From Aeromicrobium sp. (lineage in GTDB: Bacteria > Actinomycetota > Actinomycetes > Propionibacteriales > Nocardioidaceae): a DNA stretch of 64,000 bases. The notes below the pieces were generated by a model, which was not told the DNA's origin, made no database searches, and saw only the letters and a program-made list of their open reading frames with translations. Every line of letters begins with the position of its first letter. The stretch's first letter is position 1. The DNA is taken from NCBI RefSeq assembly GCF_023146395.1, contig NZ_JAGLCD010000012.1:124001-188000 (forward strand), written 5' to 3'. Made by a program: the position numbers and the translations under genes. Shown piece after piece: positions 24,543 through 34,281 of this stretch.

Positions 24543-26354
24543 ATGGTTCTCCAGGCACAGGACACCGCACCCGTCGGCGGCGCCGCGCTCGACCAGGTCT
24601 TCGGGCTCTCCGTCGCGGCGGGTGTCGTCTCGCTCGTGCTGCTGTGGATCGCGTGGGCGCATCGCACGCACCGCATCGAGTGGTTCCAGAAGCTCGGCGA
24701 GGAGCTCAATCGGCGTCTGGGCGAACCGGGCTGGTCGGCCATTGCGACGGCCTTCGTCGCGAGCTCGCTGATCGTGGCCCTGCTCGGGTTCCTCTGGGAC
24801 GTGAGCCTGCACGCCGGACGCGGACGCGACGAGGGTCCGCTGGCCAACCCGGCGCACTACCTGATCCTCTACGGGCTCTTTGCGCTGTTCATCGCCGGCA
24901 TGAGTGCCGTCGTGTGGCCGCGCGACGGGATCAAGCCCGGCATCGCGTCGGTCAAGATCACCCGTCAGTGGTACGCCCCGGTCGCCGGCATCTACATCGC
25001 GGCGTGCGGCCTCTACGCGTTGATCGGCTTCCCGCTTGACGACGTGTGGCACCGCCTCTTCGGTCAGGACGTCACCCTCTGGGGCCCCACCCACCTGATG
25101 CTGATCGGCGGCGCCGGCCTGTCGACCGCCGGCATCATCCTCCTGCGCCGCGAGGGCGAGTTCTCGGCCGAGCACCAGGACCGCGGTGGTCTGGCCCGGT
25201 TCCTCACCTACGGCGCGGCCTTCGGTGGTCTCCTGATCGGCCTGTCGGTCTTCCAGGCGGAGTTCGACTTCGGCATCGCCCAGTTCCGCATGGTCTTCGC
25301 CCCGATGATGATCGCGGCGGCCGCCGGTCTGACGCTCGTCGCGGCCCGGCTGTTCGTCGGCCCCGGCGCCGCCCTGTTCGCGGCGTCGTTCTTCCTCGGC
25401 ATGCGCGGGCTCGTCTCCTTCATCGTGGGGCCGGTCTTCGGGCAGGCCGATCACGTCTTCCCGCTCTACCTCGGCAGCGCGCTGCTGGTCGAGCTGCTCG
25501 CCCTCACGGCACTGCGGCGCCACTACCTCGCCTTCGGTGCCGTCGCCGGTCTGCTGATCGGCACGGTCGGCACCGCGATCGAGAAGGTCTGGAACGACCA
25601 GGTCTTCCCGTTCGCCTGGACCCAGGACATGTGGCTCGAGGGCCTGGCGATGACCGTTCCCGTCGCGATCGGGTCGGGGCTGTGCGGCGCGCTGTTCGCG
25701 CTCGGGCTGCAGGGACGTCTCCCGTCACGCGCGGTGGGTCGCACGATCGTCACGGCCTCGGTCCTCGTGACGTCGGCGGCCGTCGCCAACGGCCTGTGGG
25801 CCACGGTTCCCGACGACGCCACGGCCACGTTCGAGACGACACGGATGTCGACGCCTGCGGGCGACGTCATGACGGTCACCGCCACGCTGTCGGACGGCCT
25901 GGTCGACGGCGACCCGACCTGGGTCCAGATCACGGCGTGGCAGGGCGGCGGCGAGGGCGTTGTCACCGACAACCTCGCGAAGGTCGGCGACAACACCTAC
26001 GAGTCCACGATCCCGGTCCCGGTGGGCGGCACCTGGAAGACGCTGCTGCGCGTGCAGGACGGCCGCACCCTCACGGCGGCGCCGATCTACCTGGCGCCCG
26101 ACGAGGCGATCGACGCCGAGGAGTTCAGCGCCACCGACGGCGAGCCGGTCCAGTTCGTGCCCGAGATCGAGATCCTGCAGCGCGAGCGCGACTTCAGTGC
26201 TCCCGCCTGGTTGTGGGGTGTCGCGAACCTCGTCGTGCTGGTCACGAGCCTCGCGGTGCTGATCGGCATCTGCGTCTCGGTCTCGCGCTTCTCGTCCCGG
26301 CTGCGCGAGCGGGCGGCGGCCGAGGCGGCGGCTCATGACACCGTCTCGGGATGA
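24543..26354 (+). CDS. Large polytopic membrane protein with C-terminal extracytoplasmic domain, function unknown
   Basis: This 603-residue protein has about ten or eleven hydrophobic helices in residues 15-425, then an outward beta-rich domain (about 425-550; VTATLSDG, TYESTIPVPVGGTWKTLLRVQDG), then a final helix and a basic tail. The outer domain is reminiscent of YtkA/FixH-like domains. Possible metal ligands at membrane borders include FLWDVSLHAGRG, NPAHYL and GPTHLMLIGG. No annotated family is certain. CATACT lies six bases before the ATG (probably leaderless). It is the first gene of four joined by 4-base ATGA/GTGA overlaps, so all four products are probably made in fixed ratio as parts of one complex. 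Confidence 0.8.
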   Translation: MVLQAQDTAPVGGAALDQVFGLSVAAGVVSLVLLWIAWAHRTHRIEWFQKLGEELNRRLGEPGWSAIATAFVASSLIVALLGFLWDVSLHAGRGRDEGPLANPAHYLILYGLFALFIAGMSAVVWPRDGIKPGIASVKITRQWYAPVAGIYIAACGLYALIGFPLDDVWHRLFGQDVTLWGPTHLMLIGGAGLSTAGIILLRREGEFSAEHQDRGGLARFLTYGAAFGGLLIGLSVFQAEFDFGIAQFRMVFAPMMIAAAAGLTLVAARLFVGPGAALFAASFFLGMRGLVSFIVGPVFGQADHVFPLYLGSALLVELLALTALRRHYLAFGAVAGLLIGTVGTAIEKVWNDQVFPFAWTQDMWLEGLAMTVPVAIGSGLCGALFALGLQGRLPSRAVGRTIVTASVLVTSAAVANGLWATVPDDATATFETTRMSTPAGDVMTVTATLSDGLVDGDPTWVQITAWQGGGEGVVTDNLAKVGDNTYESTIPVPVGGTWKTLLRVQDGRTLTAAPIYLAPDEAIDAEEFSATDGEPVQFVPEIEILQRERDFSAPAWLWGVANLVVLVTSLAVLIGICVSVSRFSSRLRERAAAEAAAHDTVSG

Positions 26355-26578
26355 CCGGATCGCTCGAGCTCGCCGCGGAGGTCGTGGACCGGGCTCACCA
26401 CCCGCTGCTCCTGGCGATCCCGGCGTTCGTGCCGGCGATCGTCGTGGTCGGGGTCGTGGTCTACGTGGCACGCAAGGACCGCCTCGACGAACGTCGTGAG
26501 CAGGAGCTCCTCGAGCGCGGTCTCGACGAGATCCCGGACGACCTGAAGAACATCGACGACGAGCAGGGGGACCGATGA
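26351..26578 (+). CDS. Small single-pass membrane protein
   Basis: This 75-residue protein has one hydrophobic helix (LLLAIPAFVPAIVVVGVVVYVA, about 19-40) followed by an acidic-basic cytoplasmic tail (RKDRLDERREQELLERGLDE) that would form a charged helix. It overlaps both neighbours by ATGA (26351-26354 and 26575-26578). Its size and placement fit an accessory subunit of the membrane complex. No family is recognised. Coding potential rests on frame, overlap and composition. Confidence 0.8.
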   Translation: MTGSLELAAEVVDRAHHPLLLAIPAFVPAIVVVGVVVYVARKDRLDERREQELLERGLDEIPDDLKNIDDEQGDR

Positions 26579-26994
26579 GGACGATCGCCGTTGCGGCCGT
26601 CACCACGCTGGTGCTGGTCCTGGGGGCCTGCGGCGACGGCGGGGACAGGGACGCCGGGGCCAGCGCCGATCCGGCCCCGAGTCCGAGCACCCCGGCGAGC
26701 GGCACCGCGGAACCGGCTGACGACACGGTCGTCGTGGAGGTGACGCTGGCCGATGACGGCCCCACGCCGCGTGGCGACCGCGTCGAGGTGGAGATCGGCC
26801 AGCCGGTGCGGCTCGTCGTGTCGAACCGGTCGAGCGAGGCCGACGAGGTGCACGTCCACTCCGACCCCGAGCACTCGCTCGACGTCCCCGCGGGGGCCTC
26901 GGGCGAGCTGGAGTTCACGGTCGACCGTCCCGGTCAGGTCGCCGTGGAGTCGCACCACGCCGACGCGGTCATCGTGCAGCTCGTCGTCTCGTGA
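26575..26994 (+). CDS. Cupredoxin-like lipoprotein
   Basis: This 139-residue protein has a short signal peptide with lipobox LGAC (Cys near 19), a Ser/Pro/Ala linker (25-50) and a beta-sandwich resembling cupredoxin-like domains: VVVEVTLADDG, QPVRLVVSNRS, DEVHVHSDPEHSLDVPAG, GELEFTVDRPGQVAVESHHADAVIVQLVVS. The blue-copper Cys is absent; several His (VHVHS, PEHS, ESHHAD) could still bind a metal. This pattern is common in secreted EfeO/cupredoxin-1-type proteins. It would sit on the outer face next to the two large membrane proteins of the same operon. Confidence 0.82.
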   Translation: MRTIAVAAVTTLVLVLGACGDGGDRDAGASADPAPSPSTPASGTAEPADDTVVVEVTLADDGPTPRGDRVEVEIGQPVRLVVSNRSSEADEVHVHSDPEHSLDVPAGASGELEFTVDRPGQVAVESHHADAVIVQLVVS

Positions 26995-28262
26995 GCGTGG
27001 CCGCCGTCGTCCTCCCGGCCCATGGCATCGGTGGGGCGACCGATCTGCCCATCCCGTTCACCGCGGCGGTCATCGGTGCGTCGTGGGCCCTGACGATCTC
27101 GTTCGCCGTCCTGGCCCTGGCGTGGAAGGAGCCGCGGCTCCAGGCCGGCGGCCCGGCGGCACAGCCACCGCCGCGACGCCCCTGGCTCGCCGTGCTCGGC
27201 CTGCTGCTCACCGTCTGGGTGCTGACCGCCCTGTTCGCCGGCCCGAGCGATGCCTCCAACGGTGGCCTGGGCGGCACGTACGTCTGGGTGTGGGTCGGGC
27301 TCGTGCCGCTGGCGCTGATGTTCGGCCACGTCTGGCGCGACCTGTCGCCCTGGCGCACGATCCAGGCCCTGGTGGGTCGTGCGCTCGGTCGACCGGAGGG
27401 CTTCGTGGCCTGGCCCGCCCGGCTCGGCTACTGGCCGGCGGCGCTCGGCCTGCTCGCCTTCGTGTGGCTCGAGCTGGCGTCCCCGGATCCCGGCAGCGTC
27501 GAGGCCGTGCGCTGGTGGGTGGGGGTCTACGGCGCCGCCATGATCGTCGGCGGGGTCGTCGTGGGGCCGACGTGGTTCGACCGCGCCGACCCGTTCGACG
27601 TCTACAGCGCCGTCGTCGCACGGCTCTCGCCGTTCGTGCTGGACGGGCGGTGGAAGCTCCACAACCCGATGCGGAGCCTGACGCAGGTGCCGGTGGCCCC
27701 GGGCCTGGTCGCGGTGCTCGGCGTGCTGCTGGGATCGACGGCCTTCGACTCGTTCTCGGCGTCCCCGCTCTGGCAGCGCCGCGACGTCGGCGACCTCGAG
27801 CAGACCGCCGTGCTCGTCGGCTTCTGCCTGGTCGCCGGCGGCCTGTTCGCCGCCGCGGCCGCGGCCACGGGCGGCGTGTCGACGGCCGAGCGCCGGGCCC
27901 TGCCGGGCCAGCTCGCCCACACCCTCGTGCCGATCGTCGTGGGCTACATCGTGGCGCACTACGCGACGTACCTGGTCGAGAAGGGGCAGGAGACCCTGAT
28001 CCTCCTGCTCGATCCCTTCGGTCGAGGCTGGCAACCCTTCGGCGAGCTGAGCGCGTCGTACATCCTGTCGCGCGATCCCGAGCTCCTGGCCTCGCTCAAG
28101 GTCACGGCGGTCGTCGTGGGGCACATCCTCGCGGTGCTGGCCGCGCACGACCGCGCCCTCGTGGTGCTGCCGCGCAGCCACCGCCTGAGCGGTCAGCTCG
28201 CGATGCTGTTCGTCATGATCGCGTTCACCTTCACGGGCCTCTGGTTGCTCTTCAGCGTGTGA
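26991..28262 (+). CDS. Polytopic membrane protein of unknown function
   Basis: This 423-residue protein has about nine or ten hydrophobic segments. Its N-terminus starts outside with VVLPAHGIGGATDLPIPF, a conserved His-containing opening seen in a family that some databases label fenitrothion hydrolase; I do not regard that name as evidence of function. Other polar residues near helix ends (GHVWRDLSPWRTIQ, AFDSFS, HYATYLVEKGQE) could form a redox or metal site. The GTG start at 26991 overlaps the cupredoxin stop (GTGA). It is the last gene of the coupled operon; the groL promoter region follows. Confidence 0.78.
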   Translation: MSVAAVVLPAHGIGGATDLPIPFTAAVIGASWALTISFAVLALAWKEPRLQAGGPAAQPPPRRPWLAVLGLLLTVWVLTALFAGPSDASNGGLGGTYVWVWVGLVPLALMFGHVWRDLSPWRTIQALVGRALGRPEGFVAWPARLGYWPAALGLLAFVWLELASPDPGSVEAVRWWVGVYGAAMIVGGVVVGPTWFDRADPFDVYSAVVARLSPFVLDGRWKLHNPMRSLTQVPVAPGLVAVLGVLLGSTAFDSFSASPLWQRRDVGDLEQTAVLVGFCLVAGGLFAAAAAATGGVSTAERRALPGQLAHTLVPIVVGYIVAHYATYLVEKGQETLILLLDPFGRGWQPFGELSASYILSRDPELLASLKVTAVVVGHILAVLAAHDRALVVLPRSHRLSGQLAMLFVMIAFTFTGLWLLFSV

Positions 28263-28297
28263 GGTGCGCGCCCGCCGGCCCGCCCTTGCCCCACCCC

Positions 28298-28324
28298 TTT
28301 GCACTCGCCCGGGGCGAGTGCTAA
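28298..28324 (+). promoter_or_regulatory. CIRCE element 1 (HrcA operator) upstream of groL
   Basis: GCACTC (28301-28306), nine bases, then GAGTGC (28316-28321), followed by TAA: the CIRCE inverted repeat bound by the HrcA repressor. Confidence 0.93.
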
Positions 28325-28332
28325 CTTCGACA

Positions 28333-28359
28333 TTGGCACTCGTATGCTGAGAGTGCCAG
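28333..28359 (+). promoter_or_regulatory. CIRCE element 2 (HrcA operator) upstream of groL
   Basis: GCACTC (28336-28341), nine bases, then GAGTGC (28351-28356). A possible -10, TATGCT (28343-28348), lies inside the spacer, so HrcA binding would cover the promoter. A leader of about 130 bases then precedes the groL ATG. Confidence 0.92.
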
Positions 28360-28381
28360 AACCCATCGGTCGGACCGGTGA

Positions 28382-30118
<1,737 letters not shown>

Positions 30119-30138
30119 GCCCCAGCCACCGACGCTGA

Positions 30139-30176
30139 ACGCAGGGCCCCGGACCGACAGGTCCGGGGCCCTGCGT
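30139..30176. terminator. groL terminator hairpin
   Basis: A 17-bp perfect stem (30139-30155 with 30160-30176) around loop GACA, beginning 20 bases after the groL stop. It is very GC-rich with no T-run. Confidence 0.88.
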
Positions 30177-30203
30177 CGCTCCCGCTGGCAGCGAGCGGTC
30201 ATC

Positions 30204-30289
30204 GAGCGGTGACCTACTCGTCCATCGATCGTGCTGATCGACGAGTAGGTCACCTCCCGCCCCGCGATGGACGAGCAGGTCACCTCCCG
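30204..30289. repeat. Three-copy repeat cluster downstream of groL
   Basis: Copies of a core near GAGGTGACCTACTCGTCC occur at 30204-30227 (+), 30239-30260 (-) and 30264-30289 (-). The first two can pair as a hairpin, and the second and third are direct repeats 30 bases apart. The rest of 30290-30400 before the next gene shows no further element. Confidence 0.85.
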
Positions 30290-30400
30290 ACCGGGTCGTC
30301 CGGGCTGCGTGTCCTCGACCCCGCGCTGAGACGTGGCGGCCGCGAGGACACGGTGGCTCCCGCTTTCGCGCTGTCGGTGGTCGCTGGCAGGGTGGGAGCC

Positions 30401-30772
30401 GTGGCGAGGTCCGAGGTCCCTGACGAGTGGGTCGAGCGCATCGACGCGATCTGCGCGGCCTTCCCCGAGTGCGTGGCCGAGGCGGCCTGGGCCGGCACGC
30501 GGTGGCGCGTGCGGGGCGCCACGGTGGCCCACGTGTTCGGCGGCGAGGACCAGCTGCTGCGCGTCACGTTCCGGGCCGATCCCGATGAGGTCGCGGCCTT
30601 CGTGCACCTGGGCGGCCCTCGGTTCCGGGTGGGTGGCTGGGGTTCCGACGCGGTCGGTCTCATCCTTGACGAGGGCACCGACCTGGCCGAGCTCGCCGAG
30701 CTGCTGACCGACTCCTACTGCCGCCAGGCGCCCGCCGCGCTCGCGGCGCTGGTGGACCGGCCGGGGGAGTAG
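30401..30772 (+). CDS. MmcQ/YjbR-like protein
   Basis: This 123-residue protein resembles the MmcQ/YjbR family (CyaY-like fold): WVERIDAICAAFPECVAEAAWAGTRWRVRGATVAHVFG, then DQLLRVTFRADPDE and a C-terminal helix with ELLTDSYCRQAPAALAALV. These proteins are thought to bind DNA or ligands, without a known reaction. I chose GTG 30401: CAGGGT sits seven bases upstream, and the residues encoded before it look like repeat-derived noise. Galactose-mutarotase-like galM follows 10 bases later but seems to have its own promoter. Confidence 0.75.
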   Translation: MARSEVPDEWVERIDAICAAFPECVAEAAWAGTRWRVRGATVAHVFGGEDQLLRVTFRADPDEVAAFVHLGGPRFRVGGWGSDAVGLILDEGTDLAELAELLTDSYCRQAPAALAALVDRPGE

Positions 30773-30782
30773 CGTCGCGGTC

Positions 30783-31676
30783 GTGCAACGCTTCGAGCTG
30801 ACCAGTCCCGGCGGGGCCCGGATGTCGGTGCTCGACCATGGTGCGGCGGTCGACGCCTGGGTGCCGGCTCCGGGCGCCGGTGCGAGCCTCGTGGTCTCGC
30901 GGGCGCCGACGGACCGGGTGGCCGCGGCGGCGCCGTACTGCGGTGTTGTCGTGGGCCGGTACGCCAACCGCATCGCGGGCGCGGTCGTCACGATCGACGG
31001 CGTGGAGCACCGGCTCGACGCGAACGAGGGCTCCTCCACGCTGCACGGCGGAGCCGGTGGCTTCGACCGGCGCACGTGGGAGGTCGTCGACCGCGCGCCC
31101 GACCGGCTGGTGCTGCGGCTGGAGAGCCCGGACGGCGACCAGGGCTTTCCCGGCCGGCTCGTCGCCACGGCCGAGTACCGGCTCCACGACGCATCGGTCG
31201 ACGTCGTCCTCTCGGCCGTCACCGACGCGCCGACGGTCGTCAGCCTGGCCAGTCACCCGTACTTCGACCTGGGGCCCGAGCCCGTCGTCACGGTGCCCGC
31301 GGAGCTGTACCTCCCGGTCGACGAGCGCGGCGTCCCGCTGCCCGGATCGGCGCCCGTCGACGGCACACCGTTCGACCTGCGCGGAGGGGTCAGCGTCAGC
31401 CGCGAGAGCGGGTTCGACCACGCCTGGCTCGTGCCAGGTCACGACGCCCGGGTCATGGCGTCCCTCGCCGCGGCCGACGGCTCCCGGCGCGTCGAGGTCC
31501 TGAGCGACCGGCCGAGCGTGCAGGTGTACACCGGCGGCTCCGCCGGCGGGGTGGCGATCGAGGCCCAGCAGGTGCCCGACGGGCCGCACCGGCCGGGCGT
31601 CGACGTCGTCCTGCGACCGGGGCAGACCTATCGTTCCTCGACCCGCTGGACGTACGCGGCGGCCGACGCGCGGTAG
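30783..31676 (+). CDS. Aldose 1-epimerase family protein
   Basis: This 297-residue protein is a mutarotase that interconverts alpha and beta anomers of an aldose. Features: GVVVGRYANRIAGAVV (conserved N-R substrate contact), STLHGGAGGFDRRTWEV (catalytic-region His), SLASHPYFDLGPEPVV (the second His) and a C-terminal FRPGQTY-like LRPGQTYRSST. GTG 30783 has TAGCGT seven bases upstream (probable leaderless start). Its last 49 bases overlap the end of the convergent xylB gene. Its position beside xylAB suggests it supplies the xylose anomer for XylA, which is inference. Confidence 0.85.
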   Translation: MQRFELTSPGGARMSVLDHGAAVDAWVPAPGAGASLVVSRAPTDRVAAAAPYCGVVVGRYANRIAGAVVTIDGVEHRLDANEGSSTLHGGAGGFDRRTWEVVDRAPDRLVLRLESPDGDQGFPGRLVATAEYRLHDASVDVVLSAVTDAPTVVSLASHPYFDLGPEPVVTVPAELYLPVDERGVPLPGSAPVDGTPFDLRGGVSVSRESGFDHAWLVPGHDARVMASLAAADGSRRVEVLSDRPSVQVYTGGSAGGVAIEAQQVPDGPHRPGVDVVLRPGQTYRSSTRWTYAAADAR

Positions 31677-33034
31677 CGATCGGCGATCTCGGGCCGGTGC
31701 TCGCCGGTCACGACCGTGGTGCTGGCCAGGGCCCAGGCCGGGGGCTCGGCGCCGCCCGCCAGCACCCAGGCGGCCTGGCGTGCGGCGCCGATCGCGACGT
31801 ACTCGCCCGGCGGGGGCACCGTGACGGGCAGGCCGAGCACCGACGGTGCCACCTCGCGGACGGCGGCCGAGCGGGCGGCGCCACCCACGAGCGTGACGGT
31901 CTCGATCGTGATGCCCTGCGCCCGCACGGCGTCGAGCGCGCCGTGCAGGAGGCACCAGAGTCCCTCGACCGCGGCGCGAGCGAGGTTCTCACGCGTCATC
32001 GACCGCAGGCTCATGCCGTGCAGCGAGCCGGACGCCCCGGGCAGGTTCGGGGTCCGCTCGCCCTCGAGGTAGGGGACGTGCACGAGGCCGCCCGCGCCCG
32101 GCTCCGCGGCGAGGGCCAGGGCGGTCAGGCCGTCGTGGTCGACCCCGAGCAGGCGCGCCGTGGCATCGAGCACCCGCGCGCCGTTCAGCGTGGCCGCGAG
32201 CGGGAGGTGCCGGCCGGTCGCATCGGCGAACCCGGCCACGAGCCCGGACGCGTCGTGCGTCGCGTCCTCGGCGACCGTCGCGACCACGCCCGACGTCCCG
32301 ATCGAGATGCTCGTGTCGCCCGGCCGCAGACCCAGGCCGAGGGCGGCCCCGGCGTTGTCGCCACAGCCGGGGCCCAGCACGAGGCGTCCGGCGCTCTGCC
32401 CCTCGGACGGAGCCAGGATGCGGGGCAGCGTGATCGCGTCGGCATCGGCGCGGCGCAGGGCGTGCGCCAGGAGGTCGCGGCGGTAGTGGCCCGCGGTGTC
32501 GACGTACCCCGTGCCGGAGGCGTCGGACCGGTCGGTCGTCAGGTCGTCGAGGCGGCCGGTGCCGCGCAGTCGCCAGGTCAGCCAGTCGTGCGGGAGCGCC
32601 ACCGCCGCGATCTGCGCGGCGAGCTCTGGCTCGTGATCGGCCATCCACCGGAGCTTGGTCGCGGTGATCGAGGCGACCGGCACCGTGCCGGTGTCCTCGG
32701 CCCAGGCCTGCGCACCTCGCTCCCGCACGAGATCGGCAGCCGCCTGTCCAGAGCGTGTGTCGTTCCAGAGCAGGGCCGGGCGCAGCACGGCGCCGTCGCT
32801 GCCGAGCGCCACGAGCCCGTGCTGCTGGCCCCCGATCGAGAGTGCCGCGACGTCGTCGAGCCCCCCCGCCGCGGCGATCGCGTCCGTCAGGGCCTGCCAC
32901 CAGTGCTCCGGGTCGATCTCGGTGCCGTCCGGGTGCGGCGCCCGGCCGGTCCGCAGGACCCGACCGTCCGCGGCGTCGACCACGACGACGGTGCAGGACT
33001 GGGTCGAGGAGTCGACGCCGGCGACGAGCGTCAC
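31628..33034 (-). CDS. xylB: Xylulokinase
   Basis: This 468-residue FGGY-family kinase phosphorylates D-xylulose with ATP. Motifs: VAGVDSSTQSCTVVVVD (phosphate 1), SIGGQQHGLVAL, WNDTRS (the substrate region), GCGDNAGAALGLGL (phosphate 2 region) and TLVGGAARSAAVREV (adenosine site). The start is GTG 33034, only one base past the xylA stop, so xylA-xylB are one transcript. The gene tail overlaps the convergent epimerase gene by 49 bases, which is unusual and could allow antisense effects. Confidence 0.93.
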   Translation of the reverse strand: MTLVAGVDSSTQSCTVVVVDAADGRVLRTGRAPHPDGTEIDPEHWWQALTDAIAAAGGLDDVAALSIGGQQHGLVALGSDGAVLRPALLWNDTRSGQAAADLVRERGAQAWAEDTGTVPVASITATKLRWMADHEPELAAQIAAVALPHDWLTWRLRGTGRLDDLTTDRSDASGTGYVDTAGHYRRDLLAHALRRADADAITLPRILAPSEGQSAGRLVLGPGCGDNAGAALGLGLRPGDTSISIGTSGVVATVAEDATHDASGLVAGFADATGRHLPLAATLNGARVLDATARLLGVDHDGLTALALAAEPGAGGLVHVPYLEGERTPNLPGASGSLHGMSLRSMTRENLARAAVEGLWCLLHGALDAVRAQGITIETVTLVGGAARSAAVREVAPSVLGLPVTVPPPGEYVAIGAARQAAWVLAGGAEPPAWALASTTVVTGEHRPEIADRYRASAAAYVQRVEER

Positions 33035-33035
33035 G

Positions 33036-34217
33036 TCAGCCGACGAGGTGCTCGACGGCGAGCTGCTGGAGCGCGACGAAGCCGAAGTCGCGCTCGGCCG
33101 CGACCTCGGGGTCGAAGTCGTCGTCGCCGGCCAGCAGGTCGGCCACCGTCTCGCCGGGCGCCATCGTCGGCTCGGCGAGCTCGAAGAGCCCGGCGTGCGC
33201 CATGGCCTCCTGGACGCGCGGATCGGCCCGGAACGCCGTCGCCTTCTCGGCCAGGGCGATGTAGGTGCTCATGCAGGCCTCGGCCGACTTCCAGACGCCG
33301 TCCATGTGCTCGGTGCGCGACGGCTTGTAGTCGAAGTGACGCGGACCCGTGTAGCGCGGACCGTCCGGGGTGGCCGGGAAGCCGTTCTCGAGCAGGTCGA
33401 CCGTGAAGAAGGCCGAGATCAGGTCGCCGTGGCCGAACACGAGGTCCTGGTCGTACTTGAGGCCGCGCTGGCCGTTGAGGTCGATGTGGAACAGCTTGTC
33501 GTGCCAGAGGGCCTGGCCCAGCGTGTGCGTGTAGTTGAGGTTCGCCATCTGCTCGTGGCCCGTCTCCGGGTTGAGCCCCACGATGTCGCCGTGCTCGAGC
33601 TCGGAGATGAGCGCCAACGCGTGGCCGGCGGTCGGCAGGAAGATGTCGCCGCGCGGCTCGTTCGGCTTCGGCTCCAGGCCGATCCGCAGGTCGTAGCCCT
33701 GGGACTTGATGTAGCCCGCGACAGTGTCGAGGCCCTCCTTGTACCGCTCGTGGGCGGCGTGGACGTCCTTCGAGCCGTCGTACTCCGAGCCCTCGCGGCC
33801 GCCCCACATGACGAAGGTCGACGCGCCGACGGAGGCGGCGATGTCGACCGCGCGCAGGACCTTGCGCAGGCCGAACCGCCGCACGCCGCGGTCGTTGGAG
33901 GTCAGCCCGCCGTCCTTGAACACGGGGTGGCTGAACGTGTTGGTGGTGACCATCTCGATCACGAGGCCCGCGGCGTCGGCCGCGTCCTTGACCGCGCTGA
34001 CGGCGCGCTCGCGCTCCGCCTCGTCGGCGTCGAAGGCGAACACGTCGTTGTCGTGGAACGTGATGCCCCAGGCGCCGAGATCAGCGAGCCGGGAGACGTA
34101 CTCGGTGGGATCGAGCGCCGGCCGCGTCGCCGAGCCGAAGGGGTCGGTGCCGGTCCAGCCCACGGTCCACAGACCGAAGGAGAAGCGGTCGTCGGGGGTG
34201 GGGCGGCGGACCGTCAT
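33036..34217 (-). CDS. xylA: Xylose isomerase
   Basis: This 393-residue TIM barrel converts D-xylose to D-xylulose with two divalent metals. It is of the shorter actinobacterial class I type. Catalytic features: [11 protein letters not shown] (His and Asp near 55-60), [33 protein letters not shown] (metal-binding Glu and the essential Lys), [14 protein letters not shown] and [17 protein letters not shown] (metal-binding Asp). A Shine-Dalgarno CGAGGAGCT precedes the ATG. A ROK-type operator lies in the 64-base gap to the divergent regulator gene. Confidence 0.96.
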   Translation of the reverse strand: MTVRRPTPDDRFSFGLWTVGWTGTDPFGSATRPALDPTEYVSRLADLGAWGITFHDNDVFAFDADEAERERAVSAVKDAADAAGLVIEMVTTNTFSHPVFKDGGLTSNDRGVRRFGLRKVLRAVDIAASVGASTFVMWGGREGSEYDGSKDVHAAHERYKEGLDTVAGYIKSQGYDLRIGLEPKPNEPRGDIFLPTAGHALALISELEHGDIVGLNPETGHEQMANLNYTHTLGQALWHDKLFHIDLNGQRGLKYDQDLVFGHGDLISAFFTVDLLENGFPATPDGPRYTGPRHFDYKPSRTEHMDGVWKSAEACMSTYIALAEKATAFRADPRVQEAMAHAGLFELAEPTMAPGETVADLLAGDDDFDPEVAAERDFGFVALQQLAVEHLVG

Positions 34218-34235
34218 GAGAAGCTCCTCGAGATT

Positions 34236-34252
34236 AGTTTGATGAGTGAACT
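34236..34252. promoter_or_regulatory. Putative XylR (ROK) operator between xylA and the regulator gene
   Basis: AGTTTGATGAGTGAACT has AGTT/AACT arms around a nine-base centre in an AT-rich island, resembling ROK-family operators such as AGTTTG...CAAACT. It is 18 bases from the xylA ATG and 30 bases from the regulator ATG, so it could repress both. Confidence 0.6.
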
Positions 34253-34281
34253 TAAGTCGCTCGGTCCGGTACTGTCAACGC

